A stretch of 64,000 nt of DNA from Castor canadensis (lineage: Eukaryota; Chordata; Mammalia; Rodentia; Castoridae), in NCBI RefSeq assembly GCF_047511655.1, contig NC_133387.1, positions 22,810,353 to 22,874,352 on the forward strand, read 5' to 3'. Of the stretch, positions 11,471 to 22,019 are shown one piece after another. Both the position numbers and the translations under genes were made by a program. The notes beneath the pieces are model-generated. The model did not search any database. It saw only the letters and a list, made by a program, of their open reading frames with translations, and had not been told where the DNA came from. Numbering within the stretch: position 1 is the stretch's first letter; each line of letters begins with the position of its first letter.

Positions 11471-12049
11471 TGGACCTGAGGCATCTCACCACATGATTGC
11501 TCCACTCCCATAAGACCTTGCCCAGAAACAAACCTCTTGGCTTCTCTGATCTCTGTTGTCCCCCTGGGCAGCAGAGGGTAGGAAGGCCATGCAAGCCTCT
11601 ACTTGGGAAGCAGTCTGCAGATCTGAATCTCGCCATGTGGCTGTCCACACAGGTGTCTAGTGGCCAAGGAGCACACCATGCAATTGGCTATCCCAAGGAA
11701 CGTCTAGGGACCACTGTCATCCAGCGTAACTTGGTAAGATGCCCTGGGACTCCCACTGCGCACTGCTTTTGGTGAGGCAGTTTGGAGGAAAGTGTGAATG
11801 AATGACCCTGAATTGTGTCCCTGAAAGCTCTTAGGCACAGCATGACAAGAGCAAGTCTGCCTTCAAGTACAGGAAGGATGTCTCCTAGACTGCCGAATAG
11901 GAACAGTGTGTGTTGGGGGCGGGGGAGTTGCAGGAGGGAGAGACTGAACAGAGAAGACGAAGGTGAGAGAATATGGTGATTGGCTCCATATACCTCTAGG
12001 AAATAGAACAGTGAAACCTCTTGAGCAGCCTTCAAGCAACCCACTTGCT
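11471..12049. other. Unannotated DNA with a G-rich strip
   Basis: The stretch is unique. At 11,915-11,938 the plus strand has two G5 runs followed by GG and GGG, a weak G-quadruplex candidate. A CTCF-like but imperfect gcagcagagggtagg lies near 11,569. Frames on both strands are short and not protein-like. Confidence 0.4.
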
Positions 12050-12198
12050 TGAAGTGGAGCGGGGAGAGGGTCACAGGGGAGAGATGATGGGGGCGATCTA
12101 ACCAATGTACAGTATAAGCTATTTGGAATGGTCACAATGCATACCCCTTGTACACAAATATATCCTAATTTTTAAAAATTTAAAAAAAAAAAAAAAAA
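12050..12198 (+). repeat. L1 3' UTR end with poly-A tail, sense
   Basis: The segments gagatgatgggggcgatc, ccaatgtacagtataagc and caaatatatcctaat lead into a poly-A tail at 12,181-12,198. Its reverse complement matches the 3' end of the L1 at 60,723-61,542, so both copies come from the same, comparatively young rodent L1 lineage. It is heavily 5' truncated. Confidence 0.72.
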
Positions 12199-12289
12199 GA
12201 AAGATGCCTCCCAAACCCACAGAAATCTGGGCCAGCAGCCATGTTTGTTCATCACAATCCATCCTCCATGGCTGTTGACTCTTCCAGTC

Positions 12290-12530
12290 CCTTCTCCATC
12301 TGTCTCCTCCCTGCTACACTGAACTAGTGCCAGTGCCCAGGCCACCCGCCCCTTCCCACACCCAAATCAGCATACACAGTGTCTTCTGCCTGCACTCACC
12401 CCTTCTCCATCCCAGGACTTCCCCCTATACTCTCAGACTCATATGTCACCTCTCTCATGAGGCCTTCCTGACACTCCAGGTGCATTCAGGGCATCCCATT
12501 TTCCTAGTGTTCACTACCTGAGTACTTATG
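12290..12530 (+). repeat. L2-like fragment, sense
   Basis: The segments ctgcctgcactcacccct, atgtcacctctctcatgagg and ccttcctgacactccagg follow the order of the L2 3' region (ttcacctcctcagagaggccttccctgac). Confidence 0.55.
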
Positions 12531-12717
12531 GCTGTGAGGTCCAGAAGGCCCAAAATCACCACAGTCTGAACACAGCCATGAATACCTGACTATTCATCAT
12601 AAATGATCAACAAATAAACACTGACTGCCCACTCTGCACTGGCCTCTGATCGCTGCACTTCAAGTACAGCAAGGAACCAAGGATATAAATATCCCTACCC
12701 CATGGACTTAAATTCTA

Positions 12718-12744
12718 GGGGAGGGGGAGGGGCAGTGAGATGGG
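12718..12744 (+). other. G-quadruplex-type motif
   Basis: Four G runs (4, 5, 4 and 3 Gs) are separated by loops of 1, 1 and 9 bases. This meets the usual G3+ N1-12 pattern. It lies inside the ancient repeat. Confidence 0.5.
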
Positions 12745-13041
12745 TACACAATAAACACAACAGTGACAAAATTATATACCATGTTAAAAGGAAAACATAG
12801 AACAGGGTAAAGGGGAGGGAGGCTGTTGATGGAAGGGTGGGAGAGGTGAGGCAGAGTTCCACAGGGAGGTCAGGATAGGGCATATAGAGGTGAGATTCAA
12901 CCAGACTGGAAGAGATAGTGGAGTGGTCAAGCAGATTTCTGTAGAAGAATATTCCCTGCATGGAATAGCTAGAGCAGGTGGCAGCAAACTGTGGCCCAGG
13001 AGCCTTACCTGAACTGCCATTCATTTGTAGATGACTAGTTA

Positions 13042-13084
13042 TAGGACTGGGTGTGTAGCTCAAGTGATAGAGAACCTGTCTAAT
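13042..13084 (+). repeat. ID/tRNA-like SINE 5' stub
   Basis: The string actgggtgtgtagctcaagt followed by gatagagaacctgtc is the head and A-box of an ID-like SINE. It lacks the 3' part and abuts the LTR-like sequence that follows. Confidence 0.6.
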
Positions 13085-13089
13085 TAACT

Positions 13090-13440
13090 GCCATATTTTG
13101 GATGCTGAATGGCCATGGGTTGATGTCCTGTCCCCAGAATATTGGGAGATGGTGGACCTTTAAGAGGTTAAACCTAATGGGAGGTCCTTAGGTCACTGGG
13201 GATGTGCCCAAAAGGAGTAGTGGAAACCTGGCTCCTTTCTCTTTCTCTCTTTTGCTTCCTGGTCATGAGGTTAGTAATTTTGCTGCATCTCACACTCCCA
13301 AGCCCAAAAGCAACAGGGCCAACCAATCATGGACTAGAACCTCCAAAACTGTGAGCCAAAAAAAGCTTTCTCTCTTTGTAAGTTTATTATGTCAGGTATT
13401 TTGTTACAGTAACAGAAAATTGACAAATACAATTATCCAC
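13090..13440 (+). repeat. MaLR-type LTR (MLT1/ORR1-like), sense
   Basis: Landmarks in order are gatggtggacctttaagagg, ctaatgggaggtccttagg, gaacctccaaaactgtgagc and a terminal gtattttgttacagtaacag. These match the rodent/mammal MaLR LTR layout (ttaagaggtgggacc... ccagaactgtgag... ggtattttgttatagcagc). It splits the ancient repeat, so it inserted later. Confidence 0.65.
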
Positions 13441-14620
13441 CAGCTAAGACTGCCCTAGGTCTGGGGCAGGAAGAGCAAGGAGTAGGCATAGCTGCAGTGA
13501 AATGGGCAGTGAATGGAGGGAGGACACAGTGAGGAAAGACTGGGGAGGGCATTTAGCTCATGTAAGGGCTTTTAGGTCACCAGGTTTTAACTCAGGCTAT
13601 GGGGAGCCATTGCAGGATTTGATTAGAAGTTTTAAGGGGATGGTTTTGGTTGCTCTGTTGAGAACAGATTCTCTTAGGAGGGTACTGCCAGTGTTCAGGA
13701 GAGAAATGACACTGGCTCAGACCAGGATGGTAGCAGACAGTATAGGCCATAAGAAGTGTCTGATTCTGGATATGTTCTGATCATAGAGTCAACAGGATAT
13801 CCTGATGGATTGGATGTGGAAGGTGAGAAAAAGAGAGAGACCAAGGAGCACTCCAAGACTTGGGCAAGAGCAATTGAAAAGTAGAACAAGTACAGAATTG
13901 TATTTCAGCCCTGCTAGGTTAGAAGTGATCAACAGACAAGTACTGAGTGGTGGCCAGATATGAGCCTGGAGTTCAGAAGAGAAATCCAGCTGGGGATATA
14001 AATACGGGAACTGCAGTCATGCAAGTTCCTTTCCATCCCCAGGCAAGTGCATGTAGAAAGAAGAAGGAAGAAAACCACAGATGGAGCCCCGAATGGTTCA
14101 GCTTTTAGAAATCAGAGAAAAGGGAAGGAAGGTACCCAAGAGACTAAACATGGGATCAATGAAGCCAGTAAAACAAGGCCAGAAAAAGAGGTCTGGAAGC
14201 CAGAGACCCTGTAGCCACCTGCTGGGTGCACATGGGTGGGCAGTGATTACCTGAGTCCAGTGCTGCTGTGTGAGCATTGAGGACTGACAGCCCATCACTA
14301 CATTTAGCAAAGCAGAGGTCATGGATGAACACCATAGAAACAGGTTGGGAGGCAGGGCTGGAGTGGTGATGGATGTGAATTTGAGAGACAATAGGAAAAG
14401 GAAATTGAAGATAGTAGGTTTGGACAACTCTTTTGAGGACATTCGTTGGAAAGGGGAACAAAGAAATACACCAGCCAGAAGGAAGATTGTGTTAATGGGA
14501 AAGATCAAGTAGAGAGCAAGACGTGGCTGCTGGGGTGAAAGAAGTGTTATTGCCAGAGAAGGGGTGGGTGGAAGGATCTAGAACATCCATGGAAGACCAC
14601 GGAAACTCCTCACTCCCCTT

Positions 14621-16139
14621 GCAATTCTAGCTCACACGGGAGGGCTTTGTGTCACCCAGGTCAAACATGTTCCTTTATTCCTATGCAGCTTTTGCTTTTA
14701 CTGTGTACCCTCTGTGTGCCTCGTCTACTCCAGCCACTTGGGGTCCACACCAGTGAAAATGAGTCTGGTCTCTGCTGTCTTGTAGGTTATATTCTAGTGG
14801 AGAAGGCTGGGGAAATGATTGAAAAATTCTGAGTCCACCTGTCTCAGAAAACAGGATGTTTGCTATCTTATCTACTCAAAGTTCCATGAATGACCACAGT
14901 GATGCAATTATAATAGTTATAACTACAACACCCACTAAGTTTCTGACATAGGAGCATTTAAAATGTTTGTTGAGTAAATACGAAAAAACTCAAGAGATGG
15001 AAAAAGGCCTCTCTTGAAATTCCTCCATAACATTCACTCATGTGAGTTACTGAGTTACAGTTTTTAAATGCAAAGGCTGCCTTTGACTTTTAGCACCTTT
15101 GTGCAAACAGCTATTCTCACAAGTATGAATCATTTACCTTGGATACTTTTCTTTTAACAACCAGCTGAAATTGACTATCCCCTATCCATTGGATTTTTCC
15201 ATGAAGTAGGATGAAGTAGAGATATGGAAGATTTGGAAACAAAGGAGGTAACAGCAGGTAACATGAGATTTTGTGTCCTGACCCAAAGATTGGTCCTGGT
15301 GACAGCATGAGGATACAAAATGCAATCAGAGGGGATATTGGACGGGTGGAGACACGAGGAGTTCGGAGAGAGAAAAAGAGGTGAGAAGGCTCTTTAATAT
15401 GAAGACATAGTTTATCTGAGGCAGAGACACTAGGTCCCCCAAATTTCACCACTGACTCGGTGGGTGATTGTCCCATGTTATGTCCCAAGCCACTGACACT
15501 GACACATGTCAGACTCTTCTCCAGGTTTCAGGAAACAAAGCTTCTAATTACAAATTAGTCTTTCCAATTGTTTTAATTAGGAAGCTGTCTAACTCTGATT
15601 AATTTTCCATCCTTCCAAATTTCCATCAGTATATAAATTTGACATCATACAAAAGCTGCCAACCTTCAAATGACTAGTGCTTAAAGCTGTACTTCTAAGG
15701 CCAGGTCATGAAGGAAGAACAATGGAGAAGGTTGGGAAGTGTAGATGTGTACCTGATCAGACTCTCGTGTGTAGCCAGCATTCATTCTTGCTTTCTCTTT
15801 TAAAGTAAGAATTTAAAATCATTTAAAATAAGTGGAATCACTTATAAATTGTACCTTCTGGCCTTGTGTGTAAAATTAACTTATAAACAAAAATCTCATC
15901 ACACCACAGATTTCCATCTGAAATCTGTCACCCTGGACCAAGTTGGCAAGGGAGTTAACAACGCAAGCCACTGAAAAAGCACATTATTCTGAGATTCCTG
16001 CTCTTTGTGGTCACACTATTTGGATGCCAGCCTGGATCCACCCTGGCCTGAAGCCCACCTCCACCATCACAGTTCATGTCACCTTCAGCCCATGCTGAAC
16101 ACGCACAGTCCGGGGGTTCTTGTCTGTTTTGTTTTGTTT
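14621..16139. other. Unannotated DNA, possible old repeat start and AT-rich block
   Basis: Near 14,700-14,860 a decayed ggttatattctagtggag segment resembles the beginning of the ancient repeat at 12.6 kb. From 14,870 to 15,500 no repeat or gene was recognised. An AT-rich strip at 15,540-15,640 has many TAATTA-type cores and is treated as a candidate regulatory block. Confidence 0.4.
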
Positions 16140-16860
16140 GTATGTGTATGTTGTAAAATCCACATACCATATAATACTTTTCATTTCAACCATGTACAAT
16201 TCAAGTGTGCAACTCTTGTACTCAGTGCATTCAGGATGTGATATAACCATCACCATTATCTGTACTTAAGTTTCTTCATTTCCAACAAAAACTCCATACC
16301 CATTAGATGATCACTTCCCTAGTCCCTGAAAACCACGTTTTCTCTGTGAGTTCTATTTGGGGCCTCATAGGAATGTACTCATAAAATACCCATCCTTTGT
16401 GTCTGGTCTATTTCACTTCACATTTTCAAAAATCCACCTATTCAATAGCATAGACCCAAACGTTATCCCTTTTATGGCTGAGTAATATTCTACTGTAAGT
16501 ATATAGTGCATTTATGCATTTATTTGTCAAAGGGCACTTAGGTTGTAAATAATGCTGGGTAGTTGTGAAAGACGCTGCTGTGAATATTGTTATACAAATA
16601 CCTACCCAGGTTCTTGCTTTCAGTTCATTCAGCTGTGTCACTAAGAGTGAAATTCCTGGGTCCTAGAGTTCTTGCATGTTTAACCTTTTGTGCCAGTCTG
16701 CTCTCACAGCATTTTATATCCCCACCACAATGCAGGAGGCCCCCACATTCTTGTCAACACTTGTTATTTTTCTTGTAGCTGTAAAGTAGTGTTTTACTGT
16801 GGTTTTGATTCTCATTTCCCTGACAATGAATGATGTTGAGCATCCTTTCTGAGCCTGTTT
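16140..16860 (-). repeat. L1M LINE 3' region, antisense
   Basis: The plus strand shows ttttatggctgagtaatatt, gctgctgtgaatattgtta, gtgaaattcctgggtcctag and ggttttgattctcatttccc in order. These are antisense L1M 3'-end landmarks. Copies of the same stretch lie at 19.74-20.52 kb and 51.4-52.1 kb. No open frame remains. Confidence 0.8.
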
Positions 16861-16882
16861 TTGTTTTGTTTTGTTTTGTTTT
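16857..16882. repeat. (TTTTG)n microsatellite
   Basis: About five TTTTG units lie between the L1M copy and the composite SINE. Confidence 0.8.
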
Positions 16883-16905
16883 TCACCAAAAAAATAATGG
16901 GGACT

Positions 16906-17056
16906 AGGCCAGGTGTGATGATGCACACCTCTAATCCCAGCTACTCAGGAGGCAGATGTAGGAAGAGCACAGTCTGAAGCCATCCAGGCAGGGATGCCCC
17001 AAGTGCTAGAGCACTTGCCTGGTAAACACGAGGCCCAATATCACCAGAAAAAAAAA
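16906..17056 (+). repeat. Composite 7SL+tRNA SINE (B4-like), sense
   Basis: A B1-like left half (ctaatcccagctactcagg, then aggcagatgtaggaagagc) is joined to an ID/tRNA-like right half (agtgctagagcacttgcctg, then acgaggcccaatatcacc). It ends in an A-rich tail at 17,048-17,056. The composite structure is shared with 57,746-57,981. Confidence 0.78.
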
Positions 17057-17969
17057 TGCGGATAAGAAATAGATGCTGATGGGATGGCACATGACATGGT
17101 ATATGAACAAACTCTTCCTTTATTAATAAGCTGCTGACTCCACCTGAGGCACAGGTGTACAGCTTTTGCTCCAAGTTTTTGCAGAAGCCTAAAAATGCAG
17201 ATGCAGAAGGTGGTGAGAAGTGAGAGCCATCTTTTTTCCCTGGATAGGGTGAACTGCTTCAGGATTTCCATTTGGTAGCATCTGGTGTTCTCAGATGCTT
17301 ATAGGGCTCTTAACCTCACATTCCTGGCCCAGCCCCGCCTTAGTTGCTGCTCTGATACTATGGAACAGAGTTGGGACTGAAAATGATCTTGGAGGTTTTT
17401 ATCCACTCACATCTATATATGGATTTGACCTTGTGGTTTTACAATGTCTGAAACCACCATTACCAATCAACACGCTGGCCACGTGACCTGCTAAGAATTT
17501 TGTGTTCTGGCTTGTGAGGCCATAGTAACAGTTAAGATTCAAATTTCACTGGCTAGAACTCACACAGAAGCTCAGATCTGTCAAATGTCCCCAGGTGGGT
17601 GTTTCTGAAAACAGACACATGAAAAAGAGTCACCCCACCAGGCACCCCATGCCACAGTCTGTCAGGTGCTCTGACAGCAGTAAGAGCAGGGAGAATGTAC
17701 CTCTTTTCCATTCTGGATAGCTGGGGACTGAGCAGGACTGGGTGAGACCCTAACCTCACCCTTCAGGAGAACACCCCAATTTTCCAGAGAACAGAGCCTC
17801 AGTCTGTGGATCAGCAAGGGACAGACACTCAGTTGACTGCCTGCCTTCTCCTTCTCCCTCCTCTGGCTCCTCACCACCATCTACCTGCTCTGCTCTGCCT
17901 AATTTGGCCCTTGTCTCAGCTCCACCATGCACTGACCAGGAAGGAGCACCATTGTGTAGTGTGGAAGCC
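17057..17969. other. Unannotated unique DNA
   Basis: Short overlapping frames occur on both strands at 17,550-17,990, but none has a recognisable domain or a conserved-looking splice pattern. No repeat was recognised. Confidence 0.4.
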
Positions 17970-18085
17970 AAGCTTGAAGGCTCTAGGGCCAAAACAACCT
18001 ACATTTCAAGGACATCTTTCCTACTTATAAATTGTGTGACCTCAGTTATATTGCAACAGGTACTTAAAATGCTTTTGCTAAAAAG
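17970..18085 (+). repeat. MIR SINE 5' portion
   Basis: The string cttataaattgtgtgacctc matches the MIR core (cttactagctgtgtgacct). The rest of the same MIR appears to continue beyond the LTR, at 18,690-18,845. Confidence 0.55.
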
Positions 18086-18094
18086 CACTGATTG

Positions 18095-18685
18095 CTTACT
18101 TGAGCCTTTTGGGAATTAACCAAAAGCAGAAGAAAAGTTTGATATCTCTGTCTCCATTTTATTTCTGTGCTCTTTTCTCTGAGCTGTTCTCTGTGCTTAG
18201 AGCTGTTCTCTCTGCAGTCACTTTGTAATCACCTTGGAACTTAGGAAGAACAGAACTTACAGATAACATGTTTACAAGAAGGGGCGAAGAAAACTGCCCC
18301 AAGGAAAGAAACAAAAGAGTCTCCTTAGAACAGCAACAATAATTTGTTTATCCTGATCAGCTTGCTCTGAGAACGATAACTTCTCCAGTACCCTTCCCAA
18401 AACAAGCACTTAGATAGTGGTCAACCAGGCCATACCTTTGACTGGGACTTTTTAACTATGCATACCCTTCTCTCCTGCCCCAGTTCCTTGTCCTATTTTA
18501 ACCTAAAGCTCATAGATTTAAACCTATACCCCAAGGATGACTGAAGTGCTTTCTTCCCGTGGCATGTTTGTGCTGTGTACTAAGTCTCCTTTCTCTGCCC
18601 TTCCCCATGTCTCTTTATTTGGCACATAGAGTTAAGTGGCAGGACCTGACATGGAACCCCTTGAGTTGAGGCCTGGGGTCTAACA
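18095..18685 (+). repeat. ERV-type LTR, sense (copy A)
   Basis: This copy is collinear with 35,620-36,233 along its length: an aaaagcagaa start, gtctccattttatttctg, a taacctaaagctcatag box, a gatgactgaagtgctttctt box, ccccatgtctctttatttgg and a terminal gaggcctggggtctaaca. The poly-A signal seen as AATAAA in copy B reads ACTAAG here (18,579-18,584), so this copy's signal has decayed. No internal proviral genes are present, so it is a solo LTR. The 5' edge is uncertain by tens of bases. Confidence 0.68.
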
Positions 18686-18689
18686 CCCT

Positions 18690-18845
18690 GATTTCAATGT
18701 GACTGAACTTCATACGCCTCCATTTCCCCCATCTTGAACTTGGGGTTGGATCCCTTCTCTATAGTCATTGTGAGAACTATAGCAGTAACTCAGAGGACAC
18801 ACTTAGGATAGCAACTGTGGTACAGGACATGCTCAATAAAGTTGC
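18690..18845 (+). repeat. MIR SINE 3' portion
   Basis: The segments cgcctccatttcccccatct, a cattgtgagaactatagcag box and acatgctcaataaagttgcc match the middle and 3' end of MIR. This fits the interrupted MIR at 17,970-18,085. Confidence 0.62.
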
Positions 18846-19139
18846 CTACCCTTCCTTTCTTTCCCCGTGCAGTTGCGCCATGCCTAAATATGACCAGTTC
18901 TTGTCACTCTCCATTGGCCATCTCAGATGAAGTCCCTCCTTCCCTTGTTCCTGCCTCTTCCTGGTGAACTTGCACAGAGCAACTACGTGAGCCTTCCAAA
19001 CAGAAATCCAATGGTGCCTATCCTCCACTTGAAACTCCCTGCACATCAGAATAAAGCCAGCCTGTTTGCAATGGCCCTCACCTGCCCCTGACCCCTGCCC
19101 ACCCCCAACCCTCGCCAGCCTCCCTCTGGGCCCAATTTA
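18846..19139. other. Unannotated DNA
   Basis: The stretch is unique and pyrimidine-rich toward 19,080-19,130. Nothing was recognised. Confidence 0.4.
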
Positions 19140-19275
19140 CCATTTTCATTATTTTAACATGTACAGCTCAGTGACATTATGTAACCATTATCCACCCATC
19201 TCTAGGACTTTTTCATCATCCCAAAGGAAACTCTGTACCCACTAAACATTAACTCCCCAAGGGGCCCTATTCTCT
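19140..19275 (-). repeat. L1M 3' UTR fragment, antisense
   Basis: The strings acatgtacagctcagtgac, ggactttttcatcatccca and aactctgtacccactaaac are antisense L1M landmarks. The same portion recurs near 19,790-19,930, so these are two separate insertions or a duplicated segment. Confidence 0.68.
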
Positions 19276-19739
19276 GGGCGCCAGCAGGACATCATGTTTA
19301 TTTAACATTGACATGGGCCATTATGGAGCAGCTGGTTAGAAAATTCATTGCTTGTTTGGTACTCTGAGTTCACAGAGCACAGCCATGGTCATTAACCCAG
19401 AGCCCAGCTGTACAGATATGTAATTCTCCCAAAGGGCCTCCACCCATCCCTCTTCTGCAGCCTTGACCTTGGGGAAGCCTAAGTGGACAACAGCCATGGG
19501 CCTGAAGACCTTTTCCTGGAGTCAAAAGAGCTCGATGTGGCAGGAGAGACAGAAGCCATGACAAGGCTATCTGTTACCTCTCTGGATTGGGAACCAAAGT
19601 GCTTGGTAACCTTGCTCTGTCCTGATGCTGCTCATGGAGTTGGTGCAGGCTCTCCTCAAAATACACCACTGTGACCTTAGCTCCGGCCCAGTTGGGTCCC
19701 TTCATTCTCGTCATATTGAGCACATTCTCCTAAGTCACT
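19276..19739. other. Unannotated unique DNA
   Basis: No gene or repeat was recognised between the two antisense L1M pieces. Confidence 0.4.
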
Positions 19740-20520
19740 ATTTTCAGTCACACTTCTTGCTACTTTTCTGTGTGTGGTAAAATATATGTAGCATAAAATT
19801 TAACTTTTAAGCCATTTTTAATGATACATTTAACAACTTGGTGTCATTAAATATATTCACATTTGTACAACCATCACCACCATCCATCTCCATTATTTTT
19901 ATCATTCCAAATTGAAACTCCATTAAGGACCAACTCCCATTCCCTCCTCTTCTAGGCCCTAGCGCCACCATTCTACTTCTGTCTCTCTGAATTTGAGTAC
20001 TCGAAGTATGTGACATGAGTGGAATCACACAGTATTTGTGATTTGTGATTGGTTTATTTCATTTAGCATAATGTCCTTGAAGTTATGTCCTTTTTTAAGA
20101 CTGAATAATATTTGATCACACACATACACACACATTTTGTTTATCCATTCATCCACCTTTTGGCTGTTGTGAATGATGCTGCTATTAACAGTGGTATACA
20201 AATCCCTGTTCAAGTCCTTGCTTTCCATTCATTGGGAGTATAAACCCAGAAATGGAATTGCTGGACTATATGGCAAATCTATGCTTAATTTTTTGAGGAA
20301 CGGCCATACTGTTTTTATGGCAGCTGAACCATTTTACCTTCTCACCAGCATTGCATAAGACCTCCAATCTCCCCACATCCTTGCCAATACTTATTTTCTG
20401 TTTTGTTGGTTCTGGAGCCATCCCCATATATTGATATTTCACTGGGGTTTTGATTTGCATTTCTCTAATGAATAGCAATGTTGATTATCTTTTCATGTGT
20501 TTGTTAGCTACTTTACTCTT
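19740..20520 (-). repeat. L1M LINE 3' region, antisense
   Basis: This is one of the clearest L1M copies. The plus strand shows gtacaaccatcaccaccatc, ttttggctgttgtgaatgatg, aatggaattgctggactata, ttttgaggaacggccatact and ggttttgatttgcatttctc in the antisense order. A short CA-rich insertion lies near 20,116-20,135. Confidence 0.82.
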
Positions 20521-20779
20521 ATAAGAAACATTGTAGATAACAAAGCTTAAAGTCTAACAATTTACAGAAATGCAGAAGAGTTGCTGTCTAATTTGGCCCC
20601 ATGTAATACATAATTTTGTTCTAGGTTCACACACTCTCTCTGTCTAACCCAAAAGAGTTTTCATACTAGTTCATCTGGGAAACCTCACATTTTAACACAT
20701 CAATTCCTAATTGAGTGGTCACTTCGTTCTTGGTTCCCATGACATAACCCAAATCATTACAGATATCTCCCAGGCGTCT
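20521..20779. other. Unannotated DNA
   Basis: The stretch is AT-rich with nothing recognised; it could be more decayed LINE. Confidence 0.35.
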
Positions 20780-22010
20780 CATCAAGACTAACCTGTCCCA
20801 TCTGCCTCTCTGCTAGGGCCACTTGTATATAAAGACATGCTATACCCCTGCATGTCTTTCACCGATGTCTTTTTCACAATATCCACTTCCTCACTTCTTA
20901 TTCCTACTCCTTAAACCAGTTCAATCCGGTTGGTCTCCCCTCATATCCAGGTTGTTTGGCTGTGTGGTCAGAGCCACTGTCTGCCCCTCTGGCTTTTGCC
21001 TCTCAGACTAATGAGGCTTGGGTAAAAAGAAGTCATCTTACTGAAGAAAGTCTGTCTTCCCCTGGGACTCCTTCCACTGGCTTCTCAGACCACTTCTCAA
21101 TCCTCTTTGCAAGTGTCTCTTTTTCACAAGCCTTCCAAATTTGAACATCTCCCAGGACTCCATCTTCTACTCTTCTCTCTGTAAACTCTCCTTAGGCGAT
21201 TAAATACATCCCAACTGCTTAATCCATAATTTGATGAACCCCAAATGTAGATCTAAAATCCAAACCTCTCCTCTACATTCCAGACTCTTGCATACTACTG
21301 TCTCTTTGCAATGTCCCGTGTGGTTATCTCATGGCATCTGATAGTTTAAAACCTGATACCAGGTCTTCTCTATACCTACAAGTGGAATCATGATCTACAG
21401 GACTGCTTAACCAATTTGATCTCTGCCTCTAATCTAATCTGTTACCAAGGCCTTTTGTTTCTATGTCCAAAATATTCCTTGACTCCATCCACCTCTTTTC
21501 TACTCCTTATAAATACTTTGAGCCTCTTTCACCTGGATAGCTACAATGGCCTTCTCACTGGACATGCAAGCTTCTGCTCTCTACTCCTCCAATCTATTAT
21601 TTCTGTAGAACTCAGATATAATTGGGACACCCCTCCTTAAGGCCCTCTAATGACTTCTTTCTATACCTCAAGAAAAATACAAATGTCTTCTCATAGTAAC
21701 AAATTCTACATGATTTGGTCCTTGTTTGATGCTCCAAACTCATCTTGGCTGCTCCCCTGTTCTACACACACACACCATTCTCTGGCCAGCCCAACTTCTT
21801 CATTCCTTGAACTTTCAGAACACTTTCCACTCCGTGGCTTTTGCTCTTATTCATCCCTGAGCCTAGAGATACATTCCCCACTTTTCCCATGGTTGGCTCC
21901 TTGTGATGACAAGTTAAATGTCACCTCTTTCCACCCTAATTAGCTATTTTCCATTTCTACAATCTGGTCATTTCTTTCATGACACGTATTACAATTTGTC
22001 TTCAGTTAAT
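20780..22010 (+). repeat. Long sense L2 LINE
   Basis: The segments ggcttctcagaccacttctc, aacatctcccaggactccat, aatttgatgaaccccaaatg, caaatgtcttctcatagtaa, atgatttggtccttgtttga and tgtcacctctttccacccta follow the order of the L2 ORF2-derived and 3' regions. At about 1.2 kb it is the longest L2 copy in the window. Short plus-strand frames are relics. Confidence 0.68.
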
Positions 22011-22019
22011 AATTTAAAA

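Larger units (their letters stand above)
12600..14620 (+). repeat. Ancient non-coding interspersed repeat, long copy (family uncertain)
   Basis: Starting near an acaaataaacactgactgcc stretch, the block shows catggacttaaattctaggg, atggggagccattgcagg, tggatatgttctgatcatag, caacaggatatcctgatgg, tggattggatgtggaagg and gacaactcttttgaggac. These are the ordered landmarks of a long, purine-rich, old mammalian repeat. The copy at 22,020-23,110 shares the same layout. I cannot name the family with certainty; it may be part of an old LINE. The copy is interrupted at 13,040-13,440 by a SINE stub and a MaLR-type LTR. Confidence 0.62.

Noticed and set aside
12970..13005. MER-type hAT terminus near tggcagcaaactgtggccca
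   Set aside because: Single short match inside the ancient repeat; too little to call.
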